Origin: Candidatus Latescibacterota bacterium
Lineage (GTDB): Bacteria; JAAXHH01
Direction of reading: 5' to 3'
Assembly (NCBI GenBank): GCA_022823465.1
Contig: JAJEHX010000005.1
Location: 124,001 to 188,000 of the forward strand
DNA length: 64,000 nucleotides
The number at the start of each line of letters is the position of its first letter. Positions within the stretch are counted from its first letter, which is position 1. The notes under the pieces were generated by a model. That model was given only the letters and a program-made list of their open reading frames with translations, did no database searches and had not been told where the DNA came from. A program made the translations under genes and the position numbers. Positions 44,808 to 53,518 of the stretch are shown piece after piece.

Positions 44808-45938
44808 TCAGGGGGCCGAGTACCATCGCCTCAATACCCGTTCCGCTTCCTTGTTCTGGGGGCTGAATTCCACCCTGTCCACGGTAATCCGGCTCGCATT
44901 GGGGTACCATTTCCAGATGAACAACCCCCGGAACCAGGGCAACTGCCCAACGGACCTGAACAGGGCTTCGTAGGCGTTGACCTGCTCTTCCTGGTCGACC
45001 AGGTGGGTTTCCGGCTGCGGATCGCCGCTCCGGCGGCGCCTCCTCGGCGGCCATTCCCAGGGCCTTATGGTCGTCCCCGGCGTGTTCTTGTAACCGACTT
45101 CGGTAAAAAGAACGGGCTTGTCGTGTGTTGCCGACAACCGGCCGATCTGTTCGATATGAGGCTTCCACCCCGACATGATATCGGATACGCTCGGTCCGGT
45201 CCGGTCGGTCAGGGGAAAATACGCGTTGACGCCGATGTAATCAAGGTCGGGCCACAGTTCGACCACGTCGTAATCGCGGTACCAGTTCGCCGCGTAGGTG
45301 AGTTTCCCGGAATATACCGTCCTGATTTCCTTTATGAGCGATTTCCAGAATTCGGGACGGGATCGCACCGGATTGGACAGTTCGGTGGCGATGCAAAGGA
45401 CGGCCATTTCTTCGGCCTGGGCCAGTTCGGCATAGTGCAGGATAAAAGTCCGGTAATCCGCTTCCCACTGCCGCCACTCCGCTTCCGTTTCGAAATCGAT
45501 CATTCCAACCCAGCCGTCATCCACGGGCCTGGTCAGCCAGAGATGGGGCTTGAGCATCAACCGGAAGCCCAGTTCTCTGGCTTTCCTGGCCGTAGTCCGC
45601 AACCCCTGGTCGGTCTCCCCCCAGAACCGTCCGCGCCGGTTCATCCGTACGGACGGTGTGGTGTGGTTCTCCATCCATCCAAAGGGGGTAAGCGCCAGCC
45701 ATTCGATGCCTAGTCCGCGCGCCTCGGGCAAAGCGTTTTCCGGCATCTCCCAGCGGCCGCCCACCCAGGAAACGCCCTTGTAGAAGTTTTCCAGCGCGAA
45801 GGGCGGGTCCTGTTCCGCCGGTCCGTTACCGGTTCGTTCCGCCGGGTCGTTTCCGGGCGTCCCGCCGTCCCCAACGGCTCGGCCGCACCAAAGGACGGTG
45901 CAGGCCAGCAGAACGACTGTGAGGCGTCTGGATAGCAT
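44808..45938 (-). CDS. exported glycoside hydrolase-like protein (GH113-type TIM barrel)
   Basis: About 376 residues from ATG 45938, with an N-terminal signal sequence (MLSRRLTVVLLAC, possibly a lipoprotein with Cys 13). Barrel motifs: GVSWVGGRWEMP, LALTPFGWM, LMLKPHLWL, CIATELSNP with the likely acid/base Glu, DYIGVNAYFPL, and FTEVGYKNTPG with the likely nucleophile Glu. These fit GH113 beta-mannanase-like proteins (clan A). Upstream in-frame ATGs at 45953 and 45983 are possible; the last would overlap pyrH by 8 nt. None has a clear ribosome-binding site. Confidence 0.78.
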   Translation of the reverse strand: MLSRRLTVVLLACTVLWCGRAVGDGGTPGNDPAERTGNGPAEQDPPFALENFYKGVSWVGGRWEMPENALPEARGLGIEWLALTPFGWMENHTTPSVRMNRRGRFWGETDQGLRTTARKARELGFRLMLKPHLWLTRPVDDGWVGMIDFETEAEWRQWEADYRTFILHYAELAQAEEMAVLCIATELSNPVRSRPEFWKSLIKEIRTVYSGKLTYAANWYRDYDVVELWPDLDYIGVNAYFPLTDRTGPSVSDIMSGWKPHIEQIGRLSATHDKPVLFTEVGYKNTPGTTIRPWEWPPRRRRRSGDPQPETHLVDQEEQVNAYEALFRSVGQLPWFRGLFIWKWYPNASRITVDRVEFSPQNKEAERVLRRWYSAP

Positions 45939-45975
45939 GATGCAGGATAGCATGGTGAAGGAATGGCCGCCGCGG

Positions 45976-46707
45976 TCAGGCAAACTGGTCCGAACCCCTT
46001 GTGATGAGGGTGCCGAGGTCCTCGCCCCGGCAGATCCGTTCCATGGCGCCGGGGGAATTGAAGTCGAATACGTGTATCGGCAGTTTGTTGTCCCGGGCCA
46101 GGAGTACGGCCGTCTGGTCCATTACCTTGAGATCGTGCTGGATGACCGAATCGTAGCTGATGACCTGGTATCTCCGGGCATCCGCGTTTTGCCGGGGATC
46201 GCTCGTGTAGATCCCGTCGGTGCCGTATTTGGCCGAAAGCAGGACTTCTGTCCGAAGCTCCAGGGCGCGCAGCACCGAAGGATAGTCCGTCGTCACGTAT
46301 GGATTCCCGGTGCCGGCGGCCAGGAGGACGATGCGGCCATGCTCCAGATGCCGGATGGCCCTGAGCCGGATGTAGGGCTCGGCCACGGTGTTGATGGGAA
46401 TGGCCGTCATGACCCGTACGTCGCCCGCCCCGCGGGAGGTCAGGGCGCCCCGGAGCATCATGCTGTTGATCACGGTCGCGATCATGCCGATATTGTCGGC
46501 CTCCGCACGCTCGATGCCCCAGTCCTGACCCAGATCGCCCTTGAAGATGTTGCCGCCTCCGGCCACGATCCCCACTTCGACCCCCGCGGCGTGCAGCTTC
46601 ATGACCTCGCTGGCGATGTACTCGATGGCGGAAGGATCGAATCCCCAGGGATTCTGCCCTGACAGCGCGCCTCCGCTGAGTTTGACCAATACTCGTTTGT
46701 AACGCAC
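45976..46707 (-). CDS. pyrH: UMP kinase
   Basis: 243-residue amino-acid-kinase-fold UMP kinase: KRVLVKLSGGALSGQ, VAGGGNIFKG, GMIATVINSMML, and LLSAKYGTDGIYTSDPRQNADA. Makes UDP for nucleotide and cell-wall or lipid A precursors. Bacterial pyrH usually lies with rpsB, tsf and frr; here it stands apart, 10 nt downstream of a nicotinate phosphoribosyltransferase gene, giving a small nucleotide-metabolism pair. Confidence 0.95.
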   Translation of the reverse strand: MRYKRVLVKLSGGALSGQNPWGFDPSAIEYIASEVMKLHAAGVEVGIVAGGGNIFKGDLGQDWGIERAEADNIGMIATVINSMMLRGALTSRGAGDVRVMTAIPINTVAEPYIRLRAIRHLEHGRIVLLAAGTGNPYVTTDYPSVLRALELRTEVLLSAKYGTDGIYTSDPRQNADARRYQVISYDSVIQHDLKVMDQTAVLLARDNKLPIHVFDFNSPGAMERICRGEDLGTLITRGSDQFA

Positions 46708-46717
46708 GGATCCTCCT

Positions 46718-48061
46718 TTATCGATTGGGCGACAGGCGTGAACTGAATCGGACGGGATAGGCTGCCGCGCCCTTCAGTCGTTTATATCGTTCAGGGAGGC
46801 TGTCCAGCTGCGACGATGCCCTGTGCCCGGCCGAATCGAGATCCTGCATCGGACCGGTAAGCCCGCCGTTCCGTATGACGCATTCGAGCAGGGGTTCCCA
46901 CTCCGGGGATCCGGCTGGTTCGTCGTCCCGGGTTACCCGATCCTCAAGGAACTCCCCCTGCTTGCCACGAAGCCTCCATACCTGCTTGGCATATGGCCGG
47001 GTCTGTTTCCCCGCGCTCCGTTTGAATACCGGCCTCGTGCCGGCAGGGGATTCAAGCTCGCACAGCTTGTAGACCCCGCTCAGGGACGGCGCGTCCGGCG
47101 AATTGACGAGTTCGTTGCCCACGCCGAATAGATCCACGGGTACCCCGCTTTCGATCAGATCTGCGATTCTGTATTCGTTCAGGTCGCCGCTGAGCATGAT
47201 CCTGGTTTCCGTCATACCAGCCTCGTTCAGGATGCTGCGTACCCGCCCGGCTTGTTCGGCCAGGTCGCCGCTGTCGAGACGCACGCCCTTCAGTGACGGT
47301 CCGATACGGGTCGCCAACCGGGCGGCTTCGATCGGGTCGTAGGTATCCAGCAGTAAAGTAGTGCTGCCGGGAAAGACGCGATGATAGGCGCGGAAGGCCT
47401 CCATTTCGCTTTCAAAAGTCATGATCCAGGAGTGAGCGGCGGTCCCGTACACGTTAATCCCGAACAGTCGTCCCGCCTCCACGTTGGACGTTCCGATGCA
47501 CCCCCCGATGAATGCCGCGCGCGCCGCCAGAAGTCCCGCCTCGGGGCCGTGTCCCCGACGGCTTCCGAATTCAACGACGCCCCTGCCTGCCGCGGCCCCT
47601 ACGATGCGCGCCGCTTTCGTAGCCACCAGGGTCTGGTGGTTAATCGTAGCCAGCAGAAAAGTCTCTACGATCTGGGCCTCGACAATCGGCGCCGTGATCC
47701 GAATCAGCGGTTCACCGGCGAAAACCAATGTTCCTTCGGGAACGGCCCAGAGCTCTCCCGTAAAACGAAACGAAGCCAGAAAATCGAAAAACCGGGCCGG
47801 AATGTGTTCGAAGGGCGGCAGCGTCTTCAGATGAGCGATGTCTTCGGCCGAAAACCTGAGCGCGAGCAGATAGTCGACGGCCTGCCGCAACCCGGCCGCA
47901 ACGAGCCAGGAACGCTGAACCGGCAGGTCCCTGACGAACAACTCGAAAGTGGCGCTTTCCCGGCGGTCGTTCGCGAAATAACCGGCCGCCATCGTGAGTT
48001 CGTACAGGTCGGTTGCCAGCGAAGGCGACCAGTGGATCGGGCAGGAGCCCGTCTGGCGCAT
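46718..48061 (-). CDS. pncB: nicotinate phosphoribosyltransferase
   Basis: 447 residues; NAD salvage enzyme joining nicotinate to PRPP. Motifs: SLATDLYELTMAAGYF, ATINHQTLVATKAARIVGAA, FGSRRGHGPEA with the catalytic-region residues, GTAAHSWIMTFESE, VRLDSGDLAEQAG, and DLFGVGNELVNSPDAPSLSGVYKL. It is the longer bacterial type. The last roughly 60 residues are less conserved. Ten nt separate it from pyrH; 47 nt from fabV. Confidence 0.95.
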   Translation of the reverse strand: MRQTGSCPIHWSPSLATDLYELTMAAGYFANDRRESATFELFVRDLPVQRSWLVAAGLRQAVDYLLALRFSAEDIAHLKTLPPFEHIPARFFDFLASFRFTGELWAVPEGTLVFAGEPLIRITAPIVEAQIVETFLLATINHQTLVATKAARIVGAAAGRGVVEFGSRRGHGPEAGLLAARAAFIGGCIGTSNVEAGRLFGINVYGTAAHSWIMTFESEMEAFRAYHRVFPGSTTLLLDTYDPIEAARLATRIGPSLKGVRLDSGDLAEQAGRVRSILNEAGMTETRIMLSGDLNEYRIADLIESGVPVDLFGVGNELVNSPDAPSLSGVYKLCELESPAGTRPVFKRSAGKQTRPYAKQVWRLRGKQGEFLEDRVTRDDEPAGSPEWEPLLECVIRNGGLTGPMQDLDSAGHRASSQLDSLPERYKRLKGAAAYPVRFSSRLSPNR

Positions 48062-48108
48062 GTGGATCGGCCCTCAGAAACCCGGCGCCTGGTATATGGC
48101 GCCGTCCG

Positions 48109-49347
48109 CTATATCACCGCTTCCATTTCTACCGGTTCGTCATACGCCATGCCGTCCACTTCGAAGCCGAACAGCTGCCGGAAACCCCGTTTGTATGTAT
48201 CGTAGTCGGTCAGGGCGCGAAAGTTGTCCGTAGTAATCGTCGGCCAGACTTCATCGATCTCCCGCTGAACCGACGCGCCGAGCTCCAGATCATCGAGGCG
48301 GATGCGGTCCTCTCCGTCGACGGACGGCGTCCCGCCCGGACCGATGTGATCGTCGAACAGCCTGACCATCTGGTGGATCGGGTCCTCGTGCAGGCCCCGT
48401 TCCCGCATAATGCGGTACAGCAGGCTGATGTACAGGGGGACGACCGGGATCGCGGCCGAAGCCTGGGTAATCACGGCCTTGTTTACCGACACCAGGGCCC
48501 TTCCGCCGACGGTTGACTGCAGCCGGCCGTTGATCGTCTTCGTGGTCTGTTCCAGATCCTCCTTCGCGCGGCCGATGGTCCCGCTCCGGTAGATAGGCCA
48601 GGTAAGAGAGGGGCCGATGTACGAGAACGGAACGACCCGGGCGCCGTCCGCCAGCAACCCGGCTTCCAGCAAGGCCTCGATCCATCGGTTCAGGTCGTCG
48701 CCTCCCATGACGCCCACCGTCCCTCGTATGCCTTCGTCCGAAGCCGGTTCCACGGAGACCTCGCTTATGACCTCGCGGTTCAGGTCGATGGTCTTACCCA
48801 CGTAGGTTTCCCCGATGGGGCTGAGAACGGATTGGTATATTTCCCCGGTATCGGGATCCGTGCGCTTGGGGGAGGCCAGGCTGTAAATGACCACGTCCAC
48901 CTCGCCCAGTCGGGATTCGACGAGTTCCACGGTCTTCCGCTTTATCTCATGGGAATAGGCATCGCCGTTGACGTTGGCCGAAATCAGCCCGTTTTCCGTC
49001 GCGTATCTTTGGAAAGCCGCGGTGTTGTAGAATCCCGGCGTGCCGCTTTTGGTACCGCTGGCCTCGCGTTCGAAGAAAACGCCCACCGTGCCGGCGCCGT
49101 ACATCGCACCCGCCGCTATCCGCGCGGCCAGTCCGTATCCGGTGGAAGCGCCGATCACCAGTACGCGGAGCGGTCCGCCGCCGTTTTGCCGGCCGGCCTG
49201 GTCAGCCGGCGCAGCCTGGACAGCCGGGGCGGTGCGGGCGGCACGGGCAACCTGGATCTGGGTATTGACGTTCGCCTCGCATCCGGCGGGATGCGCCGTG
49301 GTACAGATAAACCCTCGGATGCGTGGCTTGACTACGGCCATGGCCAT
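48109..49347 (-). CDS. fabV: enoyl-[acyl-carrier-protein] / trans-2-enoyl-CoA reductase FabV
   Basis: 412 residues (typical about 400). NADH-dependent reductase finishing fatty-acid elongation: IRGFICTTAHPAGCEANV, nucleotide motif VIGASTGYGLAARIA, SLASPKRTDPDTGE, and active-site Y-x8-K in IYRSGTIGRAKED. The start at 49347 has AGGAAGGA upstream. Between CEANVNTQI and PLRVLVIG lies an Ala-rich, low-complexity stretch (about 36-52) that FabV proteins normally do not have in this form; at DNA level it contains a near-perfect 14-nt duplication. FabV is often linked to triclosan-insensitive fatty-acid synthesis. It stands between the PHP and pncB genes. Confidence 0.95.
   Translation of the reverse strand: MAMAVVKPRIRGFICTTAHPAGCEANVNTQIQVARAARTAPAVQAAPADQAGRQNGGGPLRVLVIGASTGYGLAARIAAGAMYGAGTVGVFFEREASGTKSGTPGFYNTAAFQRYATENGLISANVNGDAYSHEIKRKTVELVESRLGEVDVVIYSLASPKRTDPDTGEIYQSVLSPIGETYVGKTIDLNREVISEVSVEPASDEGIRGTVGVMGGDDLNRWIEALLEAGLLADGARVVPFSYIGPSLTWPIYRSGTIGRAKEDLEQTTKTINGRLQSTVGGRALVSVNKAVITQASAAIPVVPLYISLLYRIMRERGLHEDPIHQMVRLFDDHIGPGGTPSVDGEDRIRLDDLELGASVQREIDEVWPTITTDNFRALTDYDTYKRGFRQLFGFEVDGMAYDEPVEMEAVI
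49196..49227. repeat. 14-nt duplication inside fabV
   Basis: GCCTGGTCAGCCGG at 49196-49209 and GCCTGGACAGCCGG at 49214-49227 differ by one base and are 18 nt apart, so the reading frame is kept. They encode part of the Ala-rich linker before the NADH-binding motif. Confidence 0.85.
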
Positions 49348-49378
49348 GTGAACTGTTCCTTCCTGGTGTAAGAGACTA

Positions 49379-50221
49379 TTAGATGGGCACCGGAGTCGCG
49401 CACCTGCGGTCAAATGACATGGCCTCGCGGTAACCGCAGGACAGGGCCAGGCCCCTGACCTGGTCGAAATCTCTGCCGATGTCTTCCACGACGTGGGCGT
49501 CGGAAGCCGTCGTAATGGCAATCCCCCGATGGGCGCAAGCCTCCAGCAGAGGGCGTTCCGGGTAAATCCTGCCCACGGGTTTTCGTATGCCCGCCGAGCT
49601 GATTTCCACGCAGAGGCCCTCCTGGCCGCTCACCTGCTCGGCGAAGGCGTCGTACAGGTCCGTGACGTCGCCCTCGGGCATGTGCCCCATCACCTTGATC
49701 AGGTCGGGGTGGGACATGGAATCGAAACACCCGGTCTGCACGGCCTGTCCCAGCAGGCGGAAGTAGTCCCGGTAGGCCTGGTCCACCGATCGGCGGTCCC
49801 ACTCGTCCGCCATGGACTCCAGGTCGAATCCCCAGTCCCCGATCCAGTGCACGGAGCCCAGGACGAAATCCCAGGGATACCCTTCGACGATCCTTTCGAT
49901 GACCGGTTCCTTGCCCTCGATGTAATCCATCTCGATGCCGGTCTTGATGGGCAGCCCCTCCCGGCGCGCGGACTGGAGCAGGTCCACATATTCGTCCATG
50001 TCGTAGAAGCACTTCTCATCGGACCAGGGCCGGTCCACGATCTCCTTTGCCTGCACAAAATGGTACACATGCTCCGTTATGGTGATTTCCTGTACGCCGT
50101 GTTCGGCCGCCGAGGCCGCGAACAGATGCATGGTCTCCATGGGATCCGTCCCATCGGGCCGGGTATCGGGCGTCCTGCCGAAGGGGTAGTAATTCTCTAC
50201 GTGCATGTGGTAATCGAGCAT
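49379..50221 (-). CDS. PHP-domain phosphatase (HisJ-type histidinol-phosphatase-like)
   Basis: 280-residue PHP fold with trinuclear metal motifs in order: DYHMH (4-6), ITEHVYHF, KTGIEMDYIEG, GSVHWIGDW, MSHPDLIKV and ASDAHVVED. This order fits the HisJ group of histidinol-phosphatases, but PHP proteins with other phosphoester substrates look alike, and no his genes are nearby. The ATG at 50221 faces the divergent trmB promoter. Followed by fabV after 31 nt. Confidence 0.88.
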   Translation of the reverse strand: MLDYHMHVENYYPFGRTPDTRPDGTDPMETMHLFAASAAEHGVQEITITEHVYHFVQAKEIVDRPWSDEKCFYDMDEYVDLLQSARREGLPIKTGIEMDYIEGKEPVIERIVEGYPWDFVLGSVHWIGDWGFDLESMADEWDRRSVDQAYRDYFRLLGQAVQTGCFDSMSHPDLIKVMGHMPEGDVTDLYDAFAEQVSGQEGLCVEISSAGIRKPVGRIYPERPLLEACAHRGIAITTASDAHVVEDIGRDFDQVRGLALSCGYREAMSFDRRCATPVPI

Positions 50222-50336
50222 GATTCAACCTCGGAGGCGCGGGAGGAATCGAATCCGCAGACACAGGTTGCGATCGCTGGTAATGATAAGCAGTGTCCGC
50301 CGTAAAATCAAACCAATTCTGGGGGCGGCGTATGGC

Positions 50337-50365
50337 TTGACAGAGCCCTCCGGGTTTTCTAATTT
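50337..50365 (+). promoter_or_regulatory. candidate sigma70 promoter for trmB
   Basis: A perfect TTGACA (50337-50342) is followed after 17 nt by TAATTT (50360-50365). It lies in the 192-nt divergent gap between the PHP phosphatase and trmB, about 50 nt before the trmB start. Confidence 0.45.
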
Positions 50366-50413
50366 GCCCGGTGAAACGTCCGAGTGGCCACGTTCATCTT
50401 CCAGTATCTTGCC

Positions 50414-51058
50414 ATGGATCAAATGACCCTCCCATCCGAACTTCGTCAACCCACGGCTGCAGCCGGAGAGGTGGAATTCCGCATAAGGGAAAACGAGGAC
50501 CAGGTCCGTTGGGACCGGTTTTTCGACAATGGCAGGCCGGTGGAGGTCGAGATCGGTTGCGGCAAGGGCCGCTTCATCATCAATTCCGCCGTGGCATATC
50601 CCGAAATCAACTACATCGGCATAGAGCGGGCCCTGCGCTACTTCCGCATCATGAAGGAACGGGTGGTCCGGCGGGACCTGACCAACATCCGCCTCTTGCG
50701 GGATGACGCCGTGTATTTCGTAGAGAGATTCATACCCGACGGGGCAGTATCGGCCTATCACGTCTACTTCCCCGACCCCTGGCCGAAGAAGCGTCATCGG
50801 AAACGCCGTTTGTTCAATGCCCGGTTCCTGGAGGAGATCAAACGCACGCTGGCAACGGGCGGCACCCTCGACTTCGCCACGGATTACGTCGAATACTACG
50901 AGGAAATCCTGGCCCTGCTCGAAGTGACGGACGGTTTGGCTGCGCTGGAGGACACGCCCGAACGGGTCAGGGAACTCGGCGGCGACCTGACCAATTTCGA
51001 AACGAAGTATACCGCGGAAGGCCGGGCGATTCACCGCGGCGCATACGTCAGGATCTGA
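50414..51058 (+). CDS. trmB: tRNA (guanosine(46)-N7)-methyltransferase
   Basis: 214 residues from ATG 50414 (GTG 50384 is a possible earlier start). SAM-binding motif VEVEIGCGKGRFI, then NYIGIERALRY, and the family signature VYFPDPWPKKRHRKRRL with the catalytic aspartate region; TNFETKYTAEGRAIH ends the protein. Methylates G46 in the variable loop of tRNAs. Followed, 122 nt later, by bcp on the same strand. Confidence 0.95.
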   Translation: MDQMTLPSELRQPTAAAGEVEFRIRENEDQVRWDRFFDNGRPVEVEIGCGKGRFIINSAVAYPEINYIGIERALRYFRIMKERVVRRDLTNIRLLRDDAVYFVERFIPDGAVSAYHVYFPDPWPKKRHRKRRLFNARFLEEIKRTLATGGTLDFATDYVEYYEEILALLEVTDGLAALEDTPERVRELGGDLTNFETKYTAEGRAIHRGAYVRI

Positions 51059-51062
51059 CCGG

Positions 51063-51118
51063 CCAGGCCGGCTTGCCGCCGCTTGGTCGACCAGGCCAGC
51101 TTGCCGTCGCCTGACCGG
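51063..51118. repeat. two adjacent 28-nt imperfect copies after trmB
   Basis: 51063-51090 and 51091-51118 begin CCAGGCCGGCTTGCCG and CCAGGCCAGCTTGCCG. The array starts 4 nt after the trmB stop and lies upstream of bcp. Confidence 0.85.
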
Positions 51119-51180
51119 CAAGATCAACATACTTCGACACGGCCGGTCATCAGACCCGGTCCCATTGAAAGGAAAACCCC

Positions 51181-51639
51181 ATGCTTAAGGCAGGCGATCC
51201 AGCACCCGATTTCACGATGGAGGCGGACAAGGGCGGAAGCGTTTCGCTCAAGGACCTTAGAGGAAAGCCGGTCGTGTTGTACTGGTATCCCAAAGACGAC
51301 ACGCCCGGATGCACCCGGGAGTCCTGCGCCTTCAGGGACCACTACCCCACGTTTCAGGACCGGGATGTCCAGGTCTTCGGCGTCAGTTGCGACGACATCC
51401 CTTCCCATGAGAAATTCAGTGCGAAGTTCGATCTGCCCTTCCCGCTGCTGAGCGATACGGACACCTCCGTATCCACGGCGTACGGAGTCTACAAGGAGAA
51501 GACGAACTACGGCCGGAAGTACATGGGCATTGAGCGAACGACCTTCGTCATCGACGGGGAAGGCCGGATTTCCAGGATCTTTCGCAACGTGAAGGTGGAC
51601 GGGCACGTCGAGAAGGTGCTGGACGAAGTGTCCGGCTGA
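51181..51639 (+). CDS. bcp: thioredoxin-dependent peroxiredoxin (BCP/PrxQ)
   Basis: 152-residue PrxQ-type peroxidase: GDPAPDFTMEADKG at the N terminus, then WYPKDDTPGCTRESCAFRD with peroxidatic Cys 44 and resolving Cys 49 (atypical 2-Cys, alpha-helical type), and ERTTFVIDGEGRI. Reduces hydroperoxides using thioredoxin. GAAAGGAAAA precedes the ATG. Complete, with no odd features. Confidence 0.95.
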   Translation: MLKAGDPAPDFTMEADKGGSVSLKDLRGKPVVLYWYPKDDTPGCTRESCAFRDHYPTFQDRDVQVFGVSCDDIPSHEKFSAKFDLPFPLLSDTDTSVSTAYGVYKEKTNYGRKYMGIERTTFVIDGEGRISRIFRNVKVDGHVEKVLDEVSG

Positions 51640-51738
51640 AGCCTGCTGAATCTGATGTCCCGAAGCGGACTGATGTGGTCAATGTTGCGCGGCATGTCGT
51701 GACGCTTCGGCATGTACCTCGGAGGCCATAGACGGACG

Positions 51739-52605
51739 CTACAGCATATACCGCTTCAGGTGCGCCCGCGCGCGGACGAAGCCCTCTTCTTCCAGTTCCC
51801 AGGAACCGTAGTACCGCCCGTCCTCGTGCTCGATGCTCAGAATGCCTTTGTAACCGAAGTCCTCGAGCCGTTTCACGATGCGCGCCCAGTCGGCCAGCCC
51901 TTCGCCGGGTATGCAATACCGCCAGTAGCCTTCGCCAAAGGCGACCCGGGAATCGAAGGAGGGTTTGATCCTGCCATACAAATAGAGCGCTTCTTCGTCG
52001 AAGACGGTGTCCTTGGCGTGCACGTGGTGGGCCCGGTGTCCGAACTCCGTCAGGAAACGCATCGGATCGACGCCCAGCCTGATCAGGTGCGAGGGGTCGT
52101 AGTTGATCCCGAAGGCGGGAGACGGACAGGCTTCGAACATGGCGCGAAGCATCTCCGGCGTAGCGCCGATTCGCTCATGGTGCGTAGATCCCCCGGGCCA
52201 GCCCTCGAGGGCGATGGTCGCTCCCCTGGATTCGGCAAAATCAACGATGGCGGGCATGGTGCGCTTCCATTGCTGGAAAGTCGCATCGCGGCCCTGGGCA
52301 GGATCGACGGGCGCCGGTGCCACGTAGAACATGTTGGTCACGCCATGATCCACCGCGCGCTGTATGGAGTCCCTGGACGCGCCAAGGGCCTGATCACGCT
52401 GACCGGAATTATCGCTCAGCAGTTCCGTGCCCGCGACCAGGTCCACCTGGCCGATGGCCACGCCGTGTGCCTCGGCGGTGCGGACCATGTCTCCGTCGAT
52501 CCGGGACACGTCGATCGTATCGAACCCCTTTTCGGCCATCCACGCGCATACCGATTCGAAGGGCATCTCGTTCAAACGGCCCGTAGTGCGGATCCCCACT
52601 CTCAT
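51739..52605 (-). CDS. sugar phosphate isomerase/epimerase-like TIM-barrel protein
   Basis: 288 residues of the AP-endonuclease-2/xylose-isomerase-like barrel: MRVGIRTTGRLNE, GFDTIDVSRIDGD, IALEGWPGG, GINYDPSHLIRLGVDP with the metal-site residues, HHVHAKDT, and LSIEHEDG. Such proteins isomerise or epimerise sugars and inositols using a divalent metal. It lies alone on the minus strand, divergent from bioY. It could serve the inositol or sugar-acid type pathways suggested by the Gfo/Idh, SDR and enolase-superfamily genes. Confidence 0.87.
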   Translation of the reverse strand: MRVGIRTTGRLNEMPFESVCAWMAEKGFDTIDVSRIDGDMVRTAEAHGVAIGQVDLVAGTELLSDNSGQRDQALGASRDSIQRAVDHGVTNMFYVAPAPVDPAQGRDATFQQWKRTMPAIVDFAESRGATIALEGWPGGSTHHERIGATPEMLRAMFEACPSPAFGINYDPSHLIRLGVDPMRFLTEFGHRAHHVHAKDTVFDEEALYLYGRIKPSFDSRVAFGEGYWRYCIPGEGLADWARIVKRLEDFGYKGILSIEHEDGRYYGSWELEEEGFVRARAHLKRYML

Positions 52606-52655
52606 CGTGATACTCCTTCAGGTTTGAAAAACGTCGCAGGTATAAGAAAACGTAG

Positions 52656-52683
52656 TTGACACAACCGCCGGTCAATGTATATG
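52656..52683 (+). promoter_or_regulatory. candidate promoter with inverted repeat upstream of bioY
   Basis: TTGACA (52656-52661) and TATATG (52678-52683) are spaced by 16 nt. TTGAC (52656-52660) and GTCAA (52671-52675) form an inverted repeat over the -35 and spacer, which could be an operator. No clear match to the known BirA box. Confidence 0.45.
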
Positions 52684-52780
52684 AACCCGCATGGGGTGGC
52701 AAGGCAAAGCCGCCTCTCGAAAAAGCACAGGAAATCCGACTCGATCGGACCGACAGATCGGAACAATAGAAAGGCTTTAA

Positions 52781-53332
52781 TTGACCAGGAACGTACGGCT
52801 GGCCACGGCCTCGCTGATGGCGGCGCTCACCGCGGTGAGCGCATATATAACGCTGCCCATAGGTCCCGTGCCGATCACGATGCAGACCTGCTTCGTGCTG
52901 ATCTCCGGGGCCGTGCTCGGGAGCCGCTGGGGCGCCGGCAGCCAGATCGTCTACGTATGTCTCGGCCTGGCGGGCATGCCGGTCTTCGCGGGGGGCATGA
53001 GCGGTCCGGCCGTCGTGCTGTCGCCCACCTTCGGGTATCTCGTCGGCTTTGTGATCGGCGCGTTCCTGACAGGGTTGTACGTGGAACGATTCACAAGGAA
53101 AAGCGTTATTCATCTGTCCGCCGGCATGCTGATCGGCCAGGCCGCCATCTTCGGGTGCGGCCTGTCGTACCTGTATGCCTACTTCAACCTGTACGCGGGC
53201 GTGGAGACCACCTGGCCCGCCACACTGGCCGCCGGCCTGCTCCCCTTCATCCCTTTCGGCCTGGTCAAACTCGTCCTCGCTGTGTCCGTGACGCGCGTCC
53301 TGTCGAAGTACATCCGGCTGGAAAACCCTTGA
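52781..53332 (+). CDS. bioY: BioY family biotin transporter (S component)
   Basis: 183 residues, six helices; MTRNVRLATASLMAALTAVSAYITLPIGPVPITMQTCFVLISGAVLG is the BioY opening, and GLAGMPVFAGGMSGPAVVLSPTFGYLVGFVIGAFLTG the substrate-binding core. BioY takes up biotin, alone or with an ECF module; no ecfA/ecfT genes are nearby. The start is TTG at 52781 preceded by AGAAAGG. A candidate promoter lies about 100 nt upstream. Confidence 0.93.
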   Translation: MTRNVRLATASLMAALTAVSAYITLPIGPVPITMQTCFVLISGAVLGSRWGAGSQIVYVCLGLAGMPVFAGGMSGPAVVLSPTFGYLVGFVIGAFLTGLYVERFTRKSVIHLSAGMLIGQAAIFGCGLSYLYAYFNLYAGVETTWPATLAAGLLPFIPFGLVKLVLAVSVTRVLSKYIRLENP

Positions 53333-53341
53333 GCCGCCCGT

Positions 53342-53402
53342 CCGGTTGTGCGCGCTCCCCGGCACATCGATCGCCCGGTTGTGCGCACTCCCCGGCACAT
53401 CG
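53342..53402. repeat. two 28-nt near-identical copies after bioY
   Basis: Copies 53342-53369 and 53375-53402 both begin CCGGTTGTGCGC and end CCCCGGCACATCG, with one mismatch. They start 10 nt after the bioY stop and lie upstream of the solute-binding protein gene. Confidence 0.92.
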
Positions 53403-53518
53403 TCTCGACGTACCCTGTTATTGACACGCCATCCCTCGTGTTGTATAGTCTTAAACCTGCCGGGATCGGACATTCAGCGCCGGTCCCATCACAAACACGA
53501 ACCGCTACAGGTAATAAC

